From contig OU744448.1 in NCBI GenBank assembly GCA_916610825.1, positions 14,755,936-14,819,935 of the forward strand: a stretch of DNA of 64,000 bases, read 5' to 3'. Of this stretch, positions 29,401 through 58,689 are shown one piece after another. The position numbers and the translations under genes were made by a program. Under the pieces are notes generated by a model. The model did not search any database. It was given only the letters and a program-made list of their open reading frames with translations, and was not told where the DNA came from. Source of the DNA: Haliclystus octoradiatus (Eukaryota; Cnidaria; Staurozoa; Stauromedusae; Haliclystidae). Position 1 is the first letter of the stretch, and each line of letters opens with the position of its first letter.

Positions 29401-32400
29401 CAGTTTACACAACGCTAGATTTTTCTATTTTGCCAAAATAAAACGCTGTAACTCCACTATTTCTCATCGGTTTTTCGTTGAAATTGGATTTTTATGCTCC
29501 TTCGATTCTGTAGCTTCAGATCAGTATGTTTTTTATTTAAATCATTCAAACTTTTTTATTCATATCTAATTAAATTCCACATGAATTTACATTGCGTTTG
29601 TAAATAATACATTTTAAATCCATATTATTCACGATTTTATCTTGTATAAACATATTCATTGGATAAAAAACAGGTTTTTGCTCGTTGTGTAATGCGTGTA
29701 TCAGCGGCTTTCCCGGGGGTGACCAATACCACTTTCCTAATCCTAACCATATATTTTAGTGACATTGGTCAGATGTAGCTGCTCTGCATGTTCGCATTGG
29801 TTACAACAAAATCCATCCAGTACAACGGCGGAAGTCGCGGAGCTTATTTGTCTATAGTTTTATTATTTGCTTTGTTGCTTTTATGAATAGCAAGGCATGC
29901 GAATTATGAACAAACAGTAAATCTTGAATAAGAACAATGCCGAAGTTTGGAGAATTGATATTTAATTTGAGTATTCCTTTGATTTTGTCAGTCCTTCGTG
30001 ATAAATGCAATCTATTATGGCTATTATTTTCCAATTTGATCCAAAATAATCCTGTAAACTTAATGTTTATAGTTTGCTTCGACAGTTTGTTTGCAAAATG
30101 TTGAAATTCAAAATGGCTGAATTCAGCAAGTTCCTATTTTTGTTTGCACCGTTGTTGTATTGTTCTTCTATGGGTTGACCAACCAACACCTGGCTGTAAT
30201 TCACATGATAACAAGATGCGCGGGCACACCATATTTTTGGTTTATGGAACAGTTTTTGACCTTCAGTTTTTTTAGGCCCTCGCTAAAGCACCACACGGAA
30301 ATGAGGCTGGGATGGAATGAGGCTAGTCCGATCCCACTAAAATTGACACATAAAGCACATTATGTTCGTTCTCAATAGAGTTGTAGGAGAAAATTGAGGC
30401 GCCTAGCCGATTATTAGGCACTTGCAGGATGTCACAAAAGTTTTGATCTTCCGGGAACTGTGTTGTTCGATTGTAAACTTTCTGGGACTGAATTTATAAT
30501 GCTTCATACTTTTGAAAAAGTGGTCTTATAATTTCAGTTATAATTTTAATTTGACTTACTTTTAAGTAAGATGCATGGATTTCAAAACAGAAAAATATTA
30601 AATCCAAAAATAATAAATTTTGAATAAGAAAATAATCATGATAAGATTGGAAACCTCTGATTTTGTGTTGGCTCCCAGGTTTCCAGGATCATGTACTTTT
30701 GTGACAGCCTGGGTATGTCATGTGTTTTGCCACACTTTCGTTCGATAGAATCCTGCATGTACAGTCACATGCTAGAGTCTACAGATAGCTAAACTGCTGT
30801 AGGGGTAGATGTCGTTACAGAAAGAGGCCTAATCGGCTAATCATGTAGGCCTACTGTATTCTGAAAGGCAGGGTCCAACAAAAGTGGGGATCCTGGGATC
30901 CTAGATCCCGGAAGGCTAGAGCAAATTCAGAAGAAAATTGATAATTTTCTGATTAATAGGCCAAACCTCAATAAAGCCGATCACAAATTCACCGAATATC
31001 CTTCCCGATAATTTTTACCTGTTATAATAATTATACATGTAAGACTAAGGTCGATGTGAGGGAGACATAAACGAGACAGTAATTGATTCAAATAATTCTC
31101 ATATCACTGGTCCCTCGAGGAACTCTAAACGCGAGTCAGTTCACTTAATTTCAAACAATCTTTATATAAAAACAAAGGTTACGAAAATTACCAGTTTTCA
31201 ACAATCGTTTGCTTTGGAATTTATTCATTCATAAGTCAAAAATATTTGTGTGTTCCTCTCATTAACTCAATTGCGATTGAAGCGCGAAGCAATGTAAAAA
31301 ATGAAATATTATATTTGGAAAATCTTTCCGTTGGTAAATTTATAGTGAAAACTGGTGTGTAACCATTGTCCGACAAAAGTTTTTGCCTTCTAAGTTCCTA
31401 AGATTTTCCAAGGGAAACCTTCGGATTTTCTTGCAGACATACGATGAACTATTATATCAATTATCAGAACAAAGCGGTCTGCTATTGATTTCATTGTCAA
31501 CGTTCCATCCAGTTTAGACTTGAACTGGTAAAGAAATTTTTCAGAATTTGATATCAACTTGAACAAATACTGATTATCGATTTGTGAATGTACAAATATA
31601 ATTTTATCTTAATATTTAGTAGGAATCTTAATAAAAAAGTAGATTTTTGGATACCTTCGGATTTCAGCCCAGCCTCCCGCGATCTAGGATTTCAGGATCG
31701 CAACTTTTATCAAACCCTGCGTGTAACCATAGCAGCTTGACAAATTTAAAGCTGTAGCCTAATTGAAAGATACATAGAACAGATCATAGAAATGAAAAGG
31801 TCTAAAGACACAATGCAGCACCTTAATTTCCATATTTTTTATCCTATTCTCAAAATATTGGAATGGATACTAATAAGCTCAAAAATGGGATTGTAATCCA
31901 GAATAATAGGCAAGGGTTCACAGGGTCATACACCACAGATCGACACGTGCAGTTCCCCTTAATTACCATGGTTATGATAAGAGAGTGTCACACAAGGGAC
32001 CCAATATTAACCATTTTTGTCTTGCCTTAATCATGATCGCCACAATTCTTTTGCTGAGATCCAAGACACGCATTGTGACACACACAAATTTGACTTCAAT
32101 ATCACTGCTTAATGGAAAATTATATAATTTGATCATTCCATTATTCCCTGCCATCAAGAACATAATTTGTTGATTTTCAATGTTTTATATATTTCTATTT
32201 CTAAGCTGCTCATTAATTTTACAAATTTTCGCTCCAGAGTGGATTCTGTTCTGTTGGTTGAAAATGGTTTTGAAGTTACTAGTGTTGATGCAAGTGATAA
32301 AATGTTGAAATATGCCTTGAAAATAAGATGGGATAACAGAAAGAATGAAAATTATGACAAATGGGGTAAGTTAACAAGGAAAAATAGGCAATCTGATGCT

Positions 32401-35400
32401 GCTCATTATTATTATTTATTTAGAAACCTTTCAGCTACATACAGCTTTTTTCAAAGGAGGAGGAGCAAGATTGAATTTGATTTTATGAGAATTGAATGCG
32501 AGGTTATTCAATCTCTGATAGAAAGCCAACCAATTCGACTCTGCATGTCAGAGATAAGAGTGCAATGATTACAACGGGACACTGTCCTCATTCCTCAGGT
32601 CTGCAATCTCTAATAGTAATGTGGACGGTGTCGCCCTACCAAAGGCACCCATACCACTCCTCTATTTCAAGAAGAGTGGCTCTTTTCGCTAAGAGCAATG
32701 ATGCTAAACGCTCCTTAGATCTCAGCCGCAACACTGCAGATCAATTTCAACAGATTTCATGGCAGATAGGCCTTGATTGTCAATGCGCAACGATGCGCCG
32801 CAGCTACTCACAATGCAATTCCTTCTGAACCATTCCATCTGCCATCCTTAGATGGTAGGCTACTCATTTGGTGTTTCAGATAAAGTCAAGGCTGAGTTGA
32901 CCTGAGGGGGATTTGAACCACAGTTGATCAGATATGATAGGATCTGAAGTTCGGTTGCTGATTATTGTAGAATGTTCATATCTATGAGCACACCTAAATA
33001 TTTTAATAAACTGTTTCTGTTTTTGACGAACGATTAATGAAATGCAAAGTGGAAACTTTAAATTAGTGCAGGGCAGCAATAGAAGCTTGAGGTGGGACCG
33101 TGGGATGCGATGGTTTCACAAATTTGGAAGAGAGTTTTATTTTATCCTCTTTTCAACCATTGAATGCAAAACTTTCTTATAATTTCCTCAAAGATTTACA
33201 CCAATCAATTTCCTTCGCCATTGATAAACGAAGCAATCTAAATCCATTTTGAAGTGGATGAGAAACAATGCTGTATGCAGTGTAACAATCAATCTCATGT
33301 TTCATGAAACAAGCATGAATTGATTGCAAAACAGAAAATATAAACCGTCCTTTTTAGATATACAAATATCTTTATTTTGATTATCTGTTTCTTTGAATTG
33401 TCAGTAATTGAAGAAGGAAATTGGTTGAAGCTATCCGAAGCAGAAGTTGATGTTCCAGCTGGAGGCTTTGATGCTATCATTTGCATGGGTAACTCATTTG
33501 CTCATCTACCAGACTTTGATGGAGATCAAAGAAGCCATCTTGTTGCTTTTCAAAATTTCAAAGACTGTCTCAAGCCAAATGGTATCTTAGTGATAGACCA
33601 TCGTAATTATGACCACATTGTGTCTGGAGGGAAACCACCAATGAAAAATATCTACTATCAGGTGAGCGTTTATAGGAGTCACGTTGTCTTATATTTAATA
33701 ATGTGACTCAGTTCAAAGTTTTGCCTGATATTCAAAACTGCAGCTAGGTCGACTGCTGGAAGCGTTCGCACTCTTTTTTGTGTAAATCTCAAATTATATT
33801 CAAAAATTACTTAGATTCTATTAGCTTGTGATTTATTGACGGCTGTTTTTCGCTAGGACATGTCATCTCTAAACAATTGGCTTAGAGCTTTCATTCTGGA
33901 CATAAAATGTTTTGATCACCATTGATTTTTGGAATGCAAAAAATATTTGTGGCTTGATTAAATACTGACTAGAAATAATTAAACCGTCATGATACAGAGT
34001 TGAGTATAAGATCTATTTCAGTTCTGCAGAGAACATTTTCAGGCCTCGGGGATTTTTGTAAAAATAGTCCTGAAAGAGATGTTCTTGGCTCCTCTAGGAA
34101 ATTTTTGTGAAATACAGCTGTGACCAAGGCTTGCATTCATAAGTAAAAATGTTCCTGGAGAATCTTCCAGCCCCCTTAACATTTATGTCGCCGCACTGTA
34201 AGAGAACTTGGGGACGCCACAGGCCGCGCAAGTTGAGCTCAGCACATGGAAAGAAATGCAATGATTATATTTCTCTTTTTGGGCATATAAACATTTAAGA
34301 TATTGTTTACTAGCATATTGTCTTCGTAAGATCATAAAATGGTCAAATACATTTTAAATGTTATAAATATTCGTGGTTACAGAAGCTGTAAAACACGCAT
34401 GCGTCAAATCGCCTTGCGATCATAAATACCGATGAAGGTAAACAAATCATCGAAATAAAACATTTTTACCTTTCTACTTTTCTACTTGAAGGATAATTAG
34501 CTTTAAATTACGTTTTCTGTTGAACATCTGATGATAACATGGTTTTGAAGGACGAACGAAGAATCACCACAATAACAAATCGAAGAGCTGTCTTCTCCGG
34601 CTTGAAAATACATTTTTTTCAGAAGGAGACAACAATAATTATGTTCAGAATGACTGCCAGTATGTTTAGGAACAGTTTGATGTAATTTTTATTCTGTTTA
34701 TGAACTGTTTAGTATTATTTATAATTAAAAAACTCCATACTTCGAAGTAAAATTTCAATGTTCTCTAAATTGATCAGATCGTGACCAAATCGCGTGAAAG
34801 AAGGTTACCCTGAAAGCTGATTTTCTATTGGTTAATTTGAGCAAAAGAATTTGAAGGGGAAGTCCCTTATCAATTGTTTCTGAAGCGATTGAATGACGTG
34901 CATTTTGAAAACGAGTATACTCGTGGACGGCGTGTGGTGCGGGTGTTGGTGAAAACGAGTATACTCGTGGACGGCGGCATAAGTGTTAATTTGACTGTGC
35001 CCCAAAGCAATTACCTCACTTACCCCACCCTCTCGGCAGCCCTGGTTCCCAAACACATCATGAATAAAGCTAAAACCTAAGCTACACTTGCTGTATGTTA
35101 TGGTTGTATGTATCATGAAAATAATGTTGAATGAAATTGTTGATCATTTTCCAGAGTGATGCCAAGGTTGATGTTAAAACTTCACTGTTAATGGTGGACA
35201 ATAAGTGCACTATGATCACTCTTGATTACAACATCGAAGACCCTTCAAATGGTCAAAAAGTTAAGGAACCAGTTTCAAAACGACAAAGAGAAGACAATGA
35301 GGAACCCGCACAATCACAGTATGTTATTGAACATTTTATTATGTTTCAACATTTTGTCGTTGTTGTCTGTATTTAAGCCTATTTATATATATTGCATGAT

Positions 35401-37892
35401 GGTGCTACTTATTTTGTTGTATATCGCTTCTGTATCAACAAAATATAAATGTTTTAAATGGGAATAAACCCTCAGACTATCTTTACATATGTATTAGAAC
35501 CCGACGTGAAAAAAACAATGGCGTACCGGTAATTTCTTTTTCGATCTAGAAATTATTTCTTGGTGAAAAATGCCTTCAAAGTGGTGTTTTGACCCAAATG
35601 TCGCTGAGGAAAAAAGGGATTGCATCTAGCTTATGACGACAAAGTCACAAGTCGCGTGGTTTTTCTAATGGACTTTAGATCGGACTGATCACGCGATGTT
35701 ACGTTTGAGATGGCGTAGCTCTGTAACGGCAATCTATTTTCTATCGGTAAGGAAGAACATATAAACTCAAGAGTAGCAAAATTCCAGATGATTTAATGAT
35801 TTTAATTTCACGAATTTGAAGAAAATAAAAATCAGAAAATGTTTCATTCGTAGCGCGCGTTATACAGATCATATTTGACATATCATTCTCACACATGTCT
35901 GAACTGAAAATGGAGTATTCTTTTGAGGGTAGAAATCATATTGTATGGTGGGAAGCGCTATAAGAACACCATAACTGTTGGTTTTATAGTCCTCTTCTCA
36001 CAGAAACGAAATCCATCTATCTGATTTATCGTCTCTGTAGAAGGGTATTTTATGCAAAGTAGCTTCTGCACTGTATTACCGCATCCTATAAACTACAAAT
36101 TGTGACATGATGCTAACATGTTCTATTTTCTAGCCAAAGGAATGAATACTAGACGGGTAAAAAAATTTGGTGGCATATGTATAATCAGGAACAAGATTTC
36201 ACATTGAAAAACCCTAATTTTGTTAGTCAGATAACGTTGATAGAGAGGATAATAATTTATACAATGAAGATATACCGCAAAACCGGAAAATGATAGAATC
36301 TGCATTACTGTAGTTCTAGTATACGGCTGTAAACTTGAATAAGAACGTCTGAGCCCTCTATCATGTTTGTACTATTTTCTGATACTTCATAGAATCTTAC
36401 CCTGTAATGTGCTGAAGAATTTTCAATGATTTTATAATAATTGAATGCTTGGTGAATGAATGATGAACACTTTGTTAGACTATTGAGTACCAACTATCTT
36501 GAGGAAAAGTCGTCTGTGCATGCCTGTGCAAATCGAGTCAGTTTACATTCACATTTAGATCATGAAAAGGATATCTTGTAGAAATATTTACTCAAGAACA
36601 ACTTGCAGATAGAGTTAAAAATAGTTATAACTTATATAGCGTAGGATCAAACTATTTCGAAAAGCAATCGTCTACTAATTAAGATTTGAGAAGCACTGTG
36701 GTCACACAGAATACGTAACTAATATGTGTCACTAGACTAGTCACAAAGGAACACTCGCACCGCCTGACATTTGTGTTAATCCACAATCTATATCAGATTC
36801 ATCGCGCTTAATGACGCTACGAAAAATTATTTTGAGTGAGCGTTTCAATAGATTTCATTCTGCTTCTGAAATCACAACTTGCATCTTTTTTGCGTAATTC
36901 GCGAGTTTATATGTTTGTTCATGGCTCAGCCTTGTCAGAAATGTTTTGTGTGACTTCTCAGAGCTAGGTCACCTCGAAGATAACATCGCGTGATCAGCCC
37001 ACTCTCAAGTATGCTAGACAAACCACACGACTTGTGACTTTGTCGTCATAAAGCTAGATTCAATCCCTTTTTTCTCAGCGAAAATTGGATCAAAACACCA
37101 CTTTGAAGGCGTTTTTCACCAAAAAATAATTTTTTTCACGTCGGGTTCTACTATATATGTCAAAATCATTCAACTGGAGTCTTCCAAACAATAGTTCAGC
37201 TCATGCTTACAGTATCATGCTCACGGTTATGGTAGCATGACTGTGAGTTGAGCATGGTAGTATAGCTATTGGATTAGGAATTACTTTACTCCTTATCATA
37301 GACTTAGTATTATCACATTTTGTTTCCCAAATTCCAAAACGTGAATCAAATATGTAACTTTATTATAGTATTAACATTTTGATAGTCTATGCATTTGATT
37401 TAAAGAATGTGAAGCAATCTTTTTGGAGCAAGGCAACGTTCATATACATCATTATAATTAGCTTTGTGATGTTCTGAGGACCCGGGTCCTTACAGGTTCA
37501 TACAAATTTATAATTGGCTTTGAGGTGACATGAAATGAATCAGTGCGAAAAAACAAAAAAGTCAGTGCAGTCACTCGGAATAGAAAGTTACTGGTAAGCG
37601 TATCAGCATATATAGCAAGAACACCAGAAGTTAGAACCAGCTGGCCTATATTGCAAGTGAACAATATTATCTAAAGATTATAAATGCTTAAATTTATCTA
37701 ATCAATAGAATTATTCTTATTTTCAGATTCCGTTTGTCGTACTATCCTCATCTGTTGGAAAAGTTTAACAAACTTGTTGAAAAAACATTTGGCAGTGATG
37801 CTCCACACAAAATACTTGGTGACTTCCAACCACATGGCGAGGTAGAAAATCCAGCTTATTTCATCCACATAATTGAGAAGAAATCAAGTTAA
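26447..37892 (+). CDS. GNMT: Glycine N-methyltransferase (GNMT), complete
   Basis: GNMT transfers a methyl group from S-adenosylmethionine to glycine, giving sarcosine and S-adenosylhomocysteine. It buffers the cellular SAM/SAH ratio and in vertebrates is a cytosolic tetramer that binds folate. Five exons: 26447-26661, 32238-32365, 33405-33661, 35155-35318, 37727-37892; all GT-AG, phases consistent, 309 residues (human 295). Seen: N-terminal [20 protein letters not shown] with [14 protein letters not shown] motif [55 protein letters not shown] and KNIYYQ, and C-terminal [28 protein letters not shown]. The extra length is mainly a charged loop [15 protein letters not shown] before FRLSYYPH, where human GNMT has a short Gly-rich loop. 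Introns 1 and 4 are loaded with foldback transposons. AATAAA at 38099-38104 is the likely poly(A) signal. Convergent with GALNT2. Confidence 0.97.
26860..26991 (+). CDS. Possible small ORF in GNMT intron 1 (43 codons)
   Basis: ATG at 26860 opens [20 protein letters not shown], followed by a hydrophobic/aromatic stretch [15 protein letters not shown] and a stop at 26989-26991. A GGGG-GTATGTC donor-like site lies after the 19th codon, so it could instead be a first exon. I do not recognise it. It is too short to be secure, and no downstream exon was found. Confidence 0.2.
   Translation: MSDKASLEDLVRKAVLIKGGMSLMYFFRLKWLGWCTRFLTYIK
27426..29295. mobile_element. Foldback DNA transposon with 8-bp target duplication, host of a nested relative
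   Basis: Ends TAGCCTGCTCGCAGACTCAC and its inverse TGAGTCTGCGAGCAGGCTA, with CTCTATCA directly repeated at 27418-27425 and 29296-29303. The inverted repeats are about 110 bases and almost identical once the inner element (28368-29232) and its duplication are removed. The left arm runs 27426-27536; the right arm is split into 28315-28367 and 29242-29295. No transposase is visible in the interior. Termini and an 8-9 bp duplication suggest the Mutator-like or P-like groups, which I cannot separate. Confidence 0.85.
28368..29232. mobile_element. Nested foldback DNA transposon with 9-bp target duplication, 865 bp
   Basis: Ends TAGCCTGCGCGCAGACC and GGTCTGCACGCAGGCTA, with the direct repeat CGAGTTAGC at 28359-28367 and 29233-29241. 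Inverted repeats extend about 100 bases (ATGATTAGTAGGGTCTG, GACAGAAAGCTTGCGCTGG). It shares the TAGCCTGC end with its host element, so the two belong to related families. Open frames on both strands at 28701-29100 are interior sequence without transposase motifs. Confidence 0.88.
29822..30323. mobile_element. Partial second copy of the TA-flanked element at 24262
   Basis: It shares AAATGTTGAAATTCAAAATG, GACCAACCAACACCTGGCTG and CACACCATATTTTTGGTTT with 24780-25000, and ends GGATGGAATGAGGC followed by TA at 30324-30325. It lacks the TTAA insertion, has diverged, and its left arm is not recognisable. Confidence 0.7.
30425..30711. mobile_element. hAT-like MITE, 287 bp, variant ends
   Basis: Inverted ends CAGGATGTCACAAAAGT and ACTTTTGTGACAGCCTG, with subterminal CTTCCGGGAAC and its degenerate inverse CCCAGGTTTCCAGG as in the 20978 element. 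A target duplication is not clear (GGCACTTG left, GGTATGTC right), so this is an older or altered copy. Confidence 0.6.
30869..31719. mobile_element. Composite of hAT-like MITE ends (CAGGGTCC family)
   Basis: A left end CAGGGTCCAACAAAAGT starts at 30869, a second left end CATTGTCCGACAAAAGT at 31364, and one right end CTTTTATCAAACCCTG closes at 31719. The 8 bases before 31364 (TGTGTAAC) match those after 31719 (CGTGTAAC) at 7 of 8, so 31364-31719 is probably one 356-bp element. The sequence inside the right end resembles the 30869 left end even more closely (GATCCTAGATC blocks), so the history is composite. Confidence 0.6.
32600..32990 (-). mobile_element. tRNA-derived SINE, most complete copy
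   Basis: On the minus strand a B-box-like GGTTCAAATCCCC at about 32895-32915 is followed by GGAATGGTTCAGAAGG, a body with GCGGCGCATCGTTGCGCATTG and TCTGTTGAAATTGATCTGC, and the tail GTGGTATGGGTGCC. The body recurs at 49430-49560, 56350-56395 and 59510-59600, and the tail at 12665-12740. An internal B box with dispersed copies fits an RNA polymerase III SINE. The A box is weak here. It lies in GNMT intron 2. Confidence 0.55.
35497..37148. mobile_element. TA-flanked foldback element with about 200-bp inverted repeats, 1.65 kb
   Basis: Left end GAACCCGACGTGAAAAAAA and right end TTTTTTTCACGTCGGGTTC are flanked by TA. The arms 35497-35700 and about 36975-37148 share AAAGTGGTGTTTTGA, GACGACAAAGTCACAAGTCG and TGATCACGCGATGTTA. 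The interior has no transposase. It fills most of GNMT intron 4. Confidence 0.85.
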
Positions 37893-38098
37893 TCAAATTG
37901 ATTAGACAGATCTATTTTATTACTACATTAACATGTACATACTAATAATGATAACCCAGCAAGAAATTTTAATTCCATTTTAGGGCAACATTTTGTAATT
38001 GTACTTGCATGTTTTGCGCATGGTATTACCGCAGCAAATGTATTGTGCATTGTATGGATACCTTACCGATGGCATAACAAGAGAAATAACTACAATGA

Positions 38099-38119
38099 AA
38101 TAAATTGTTGTATTTTATT
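38099..38119. terminator. Facing poly(A) signals of GNMT (+) and GALNT2 (-)
   Basis: AATAAA on the plus strand at 38099-38104 lies 207 bases after the GNMT stop. TTTATT at 38114-38119, which is AATAAA on the minus strand, lies 241 bases after the GALNT2 stop. If both are used, the two mRNA 3' ends would overlap by a few tens of bases. Confidence 0.5.
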
Positions 38120-38359
38120 GTATTGTCAAAACCCTCAATGTCACCATACACTTTGCGCCACTCTTATCTTACATATTTAGTATAATTATATTGTTATTCA
38201 CATGAACTAAATCAAAAAATTGCCACATGCAAAATCTACATACAAAAATATCATCACACTCCCACAAATTGTTCATCCTTGATAAAAAAAATGATTTATA
38301 ACTTTCTAATATTTTACATTAGGATCTAAGGAATTGAAATTTACTTCTGAAAGTTCTAA

Positions 38360-55094
<16,735 letters not shown>

Positions 55095-56340
55095 ATTAAA
55101 TTAAAAATTCTAAATAGTAATCAAATAAAACCGTGACAGGGTGGGTAAAAGTGAAATCTTAACAATATCATGCATGCCAAAACACATGAAACAAAGAATA
55201 ATTAAATGTTCATTCACTTTGATTGCCAGCGACTCAACAATAAAATAATAAAATAAAAAAATTCACACACTACTTAATCAACAATCGTGATCGTTCTTCG
55301 TGTGACAACACCCAGTTTACCAGAGCAAAGTAACTGGTAGTTGTTTACTAATTTCGAGCGTATGAAGTTTCCAATACTTAAAAATCAAAAAAGATCATCG
55401 TGGCGAAAACTTCAGAGTGCAATCCATGAACCAATCATGGTTGCGGAAATTGTCACGTGGTATGGAATTATATTATTTACCGTCCTGAAGACATCATTAC
55501 AATGATTTCTTGTAGTACTGTATAATTATAGAACTCAGCTCAGAGCATGACAGCACAGAAGCTATATAATTATAGAAAAATTATAATAATTATCCATTGT
55601 ATACGCTGAGAAGATTTCAATGAGCAGGATGAAACTTGTTATTCAAGTTTCAAAAGCATTTAAAATCTTAATCAATAAATGTTCAGATTTAAATGAGATT
55701 ACTTGATTGAACCTGTTACCAGAATACACAGTAAATAATTTCAATTTCAGTTAATTGAGATTGACGGTCAGATTTTAATGAGAATTTATACAGTCGACAA
55801 CATCTTCCATATTTTTCAAAAATGTTATTGCACCATATTGCAAATAGCTGAGCGATTTAAAGTTATCTTGATCCATTTTTGAGATTGTATCTGGTTGCTA
55901 CGGCAATGAACCACACAAATTATATTAACAATTACGGAATGATGCTAAATAATCCTTTTCTATCCCGTTTATGATGAGATCTAATTATAAAAAAATCCAA
56001 TTTTGTAAATTCTATTGGGCGTGGCAGTCGTGTCAATATAGTACGATAATATAATACGATATTGAATTTCTTGAAAAAATTATACAGTACAAGAAAGACA
56101 AGAAAATCAAAAAAACCATGTGAATTATTTACGACGACGTCCCATACTTTTTACACGTTCATAATAATGTCGTTCGGTTTTATGTTATGAATATAAAAAA
56201 ATCTATTATGCTTCAGTTTATGATAACAAAACACAATAAAAAGACAGTAAAAGAGTATTTGAGACGGTATCGGCCTACCCTCTTCTATTTCTAAATTCTA
56301 TAGGATTGGTTGGCTCTTTATCGATATAGCATAGCAATGA
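55095..56340. other. Upstream region of GALNT2, probable promoter near 55095-55500
   Basis: The GALNT2 ATG is at 55092-55094. No CpG cluster or TATA box can be assigned with confidence. CAATCATGG and ATCACGTGG-like bases near 55430-55460 are possible sites only. The rest is AT-rich with no gene seen. Confidence 0.35.
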
Positions 56341-56344
56341 TTAA

Positions 56345-56400
56345 TGCTCTCCTCGGCCACGACACCACTGCAGATCAATTGCAACAGATTTCATGGCAAG
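56345..56400 (-). mobile_element. Short SINE fragment
   Basis: CACTGCAGATCAATTGCAAC and AGATTTCATGGCA match the body of the SINE at 32740-32765. Confidence 0.5.
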
Positions 56401-56889
56401 AGCAGCTGCAACAGGATTATTCACTTTAGCACTGGTTCGAGTAGACAAAGGAATTAAGTACCGGTTTAGCTATATGATCACATGTATGATGGGGCAAAAT
56501 TACTCAATGATTATAAATATTTAATACAATTGCATCTGAAATTAAGCCTTCAAATCATCTAAAAATTCACGTAAAATTCAAGTTCATTTATCTGTCTTTA
56601 TTAAAATCTTAATCAATCAATCACCGCAAAGCTATTGCATGGGATCATGATGGGATCAAGGGATAGTAGAAGTGCATGAAGGTATTTTTCAGTCAGCTGG
56701 GTGAGACGTACGTAGCAGCATACACAGGCGTCAACAGGAGTCTGCAATTTACGAAATAGCAGTAATCCTTCAAACTGACTAGATGATCTTGCAAATATCT
56801 AACACCGTCTATAGATTCACTGATTCAAACAATGTTTAAACACCAATTGACGAAAATGACTTTGAACAAACAATGCTTATCACTATTTA

Positions 56890-58680
56890 TCTTGTTTATT
56901 TTTTAATGCACAGAGTATAACAAACAAGATACCATCTCTTCTTATGGTATTGAAAGAAGGCAAATATGACATAATTGCCATAAATGAGACATGGCTAGAT
57001 CCATCAACGACCAACGTTCGATAAAGCTATGAGTTGCCCTGTGGATAATTATGATATTTTTCGATGTTACCGTCTATCACGTACTGGTGGAGGTGTGGTA
57101 ATTCTCGTAAAATCTACTGTACAGTCAGTTTAGATAATATAATCAATTTACCGAAGTTGAATTTATAGCAGTCGAATTTCTTGACAAAAATAGTTCTTGA
57201 ATCAGCTTTTTTTGTGCGTATCGACCCAGTGTGACTCCGAAGATCTTACCATAAAACTATATTCACTTTTATCAACTTGCTGCAATGTACCATACACTTC
57301 TGTTATTTGTGGAGATTTTAATTTCCCAAACACTGATTAATTATTGCGTCGAAGGAGTTTACCCAATGGTGATGGGAGATATAAAAAGTGCGCGAAAGAC
57401 TGTATAAATCTATGAAGGCATTAAAATGTTATAATCGGAACATAGAAAGAAAATTTGTTTGTGTAAAAACTCACGAGCGTTCTATTCCTTTGTAAATACT
57501 TCATTGAAAGAGAAGACAGGTGTGGCACCTCTACGAAATAACGAAGGTATTAATGTCAATGACAACTCGTCTGACAGCATGACTATTCAGCAAACAATTT
57601 TCTAGCATATTTGTTAAGGATGATGGTATAATTTCTTCATTTACGTGTAGAAGTGTATCAGTGCTAGAGGACGTTCTGTTTGATATACCTTCTGTAATAT
57701 GAATCATAAATCAATTACAAGCTAAGCTGTCTAGTACTCCTGATAATTTGCCTGCTTATTTCAGCAAAGCAATCGGCTTGGACATAGCAAACCCACTGTC
57801 CTATATGTTTAATCTTTCCTTTATATGACAGGAACGTTATCAGAAATTTGGAAACATCAACCCTTGACAGCATGGCTTTAAAAAAAATAAATCTACAAAA
57901 TCGCAGCTATTATAAGTTTTCAAAGATTGGACTTTTGCACTGGAGCATAGAATTAATGTATTGATATTGTTTACATAGATCTGGCAAAAGCTATAGACAC
58001 GGTCCCCCATCAAAAAATCATAATCAAATTGAAAGTTTATGATATCCGTGGCCCACTCAGCACTTGGTCCGTTATTGTTCCTGCTATAAATAAATGATGT
58101 AATGTACCAGATTTATTCAATCACGTTACATGTAAAATTTTCGCCGACGACATGAAGTTGTACACAATATATAGCCTGGATGGTCCGTTAAGACACCCTG
58201 TAATTATTTCAAAACGCGGTAAAAGATTTTCTTAACTGGTCATCCACCTGGCAGCTGGTTGGTGCAACCGAAAAGTGCACTTCCTTGCATCTTGGTAACA
58301 GAAACCCCTTACTAACGTATAACATGAACGATACTGACCTTTCAATCGTCACCAAATAAGTAAATCAAGTAAAACCTTGGAATATTTATTAGTTCAGATA
58401 TGATCTTTTCTTCCCATTGCAAAATAATATCTCGAAAAGCATACTGTGTATCAAACTAGTTATTAAAATCATTACTCTGGAATGACCTAGAATATTTAAT
58501 ACATGCCTTCATTGTCTATGTACGACCGATCCTGGAATATGCTTAAGAGTCATTTTCTCAGTACTTGAAAAAGATGTATTTGAATTAGAACAAGTTCAGC
58601 GCCGCTACACAAAAAGGATTTTTTATCACTGCTTTCCAAATGAAGATACTCTAACTTATTCTGATCGTCTTACTATGCAG
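56890..58680 (+). mobile_element. Decayed LINE (CR1/jockey-like), endonuclease to reverse transcriptase
   Basis: Fragments in order on the plus strand: the endonuclease piece YDIIAINETWLDPS (about 56965-57005) with GGGVVILVKST-like bases near 57090; a pre-RT piece STPDNLPAYFSKAIGLDIA, PLSYMFNLS and EIWK near 57730-57860; the RT palm VYIDLAKAIDTVPHQK near 57965-58010; an ADDMKLYT box (the FADD motif) near 58145; and a C-terminal LEYLIHAFIVYVRPILEYA-like block near 58490-58540. Many frameshifts and stops; no part can be functional. The end is not a normal LINE tail: homology stops near 58680, where a different element begins. Confidence 0.75.
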
Positions 58681-58689
58681 AACCAAAGT

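Noticed and set aside
29213-29569. 118-codon plus-strand frame starting [16 protein letters not shown]
   Set aside because: It runs across the end of the foldback element and its target duplication; the start lies inside the inverted repeat.
32496-32828. 110-codon plus-strand frame
   Set aside because: Antisense reading of the SINE copy in GNMT intron 2.
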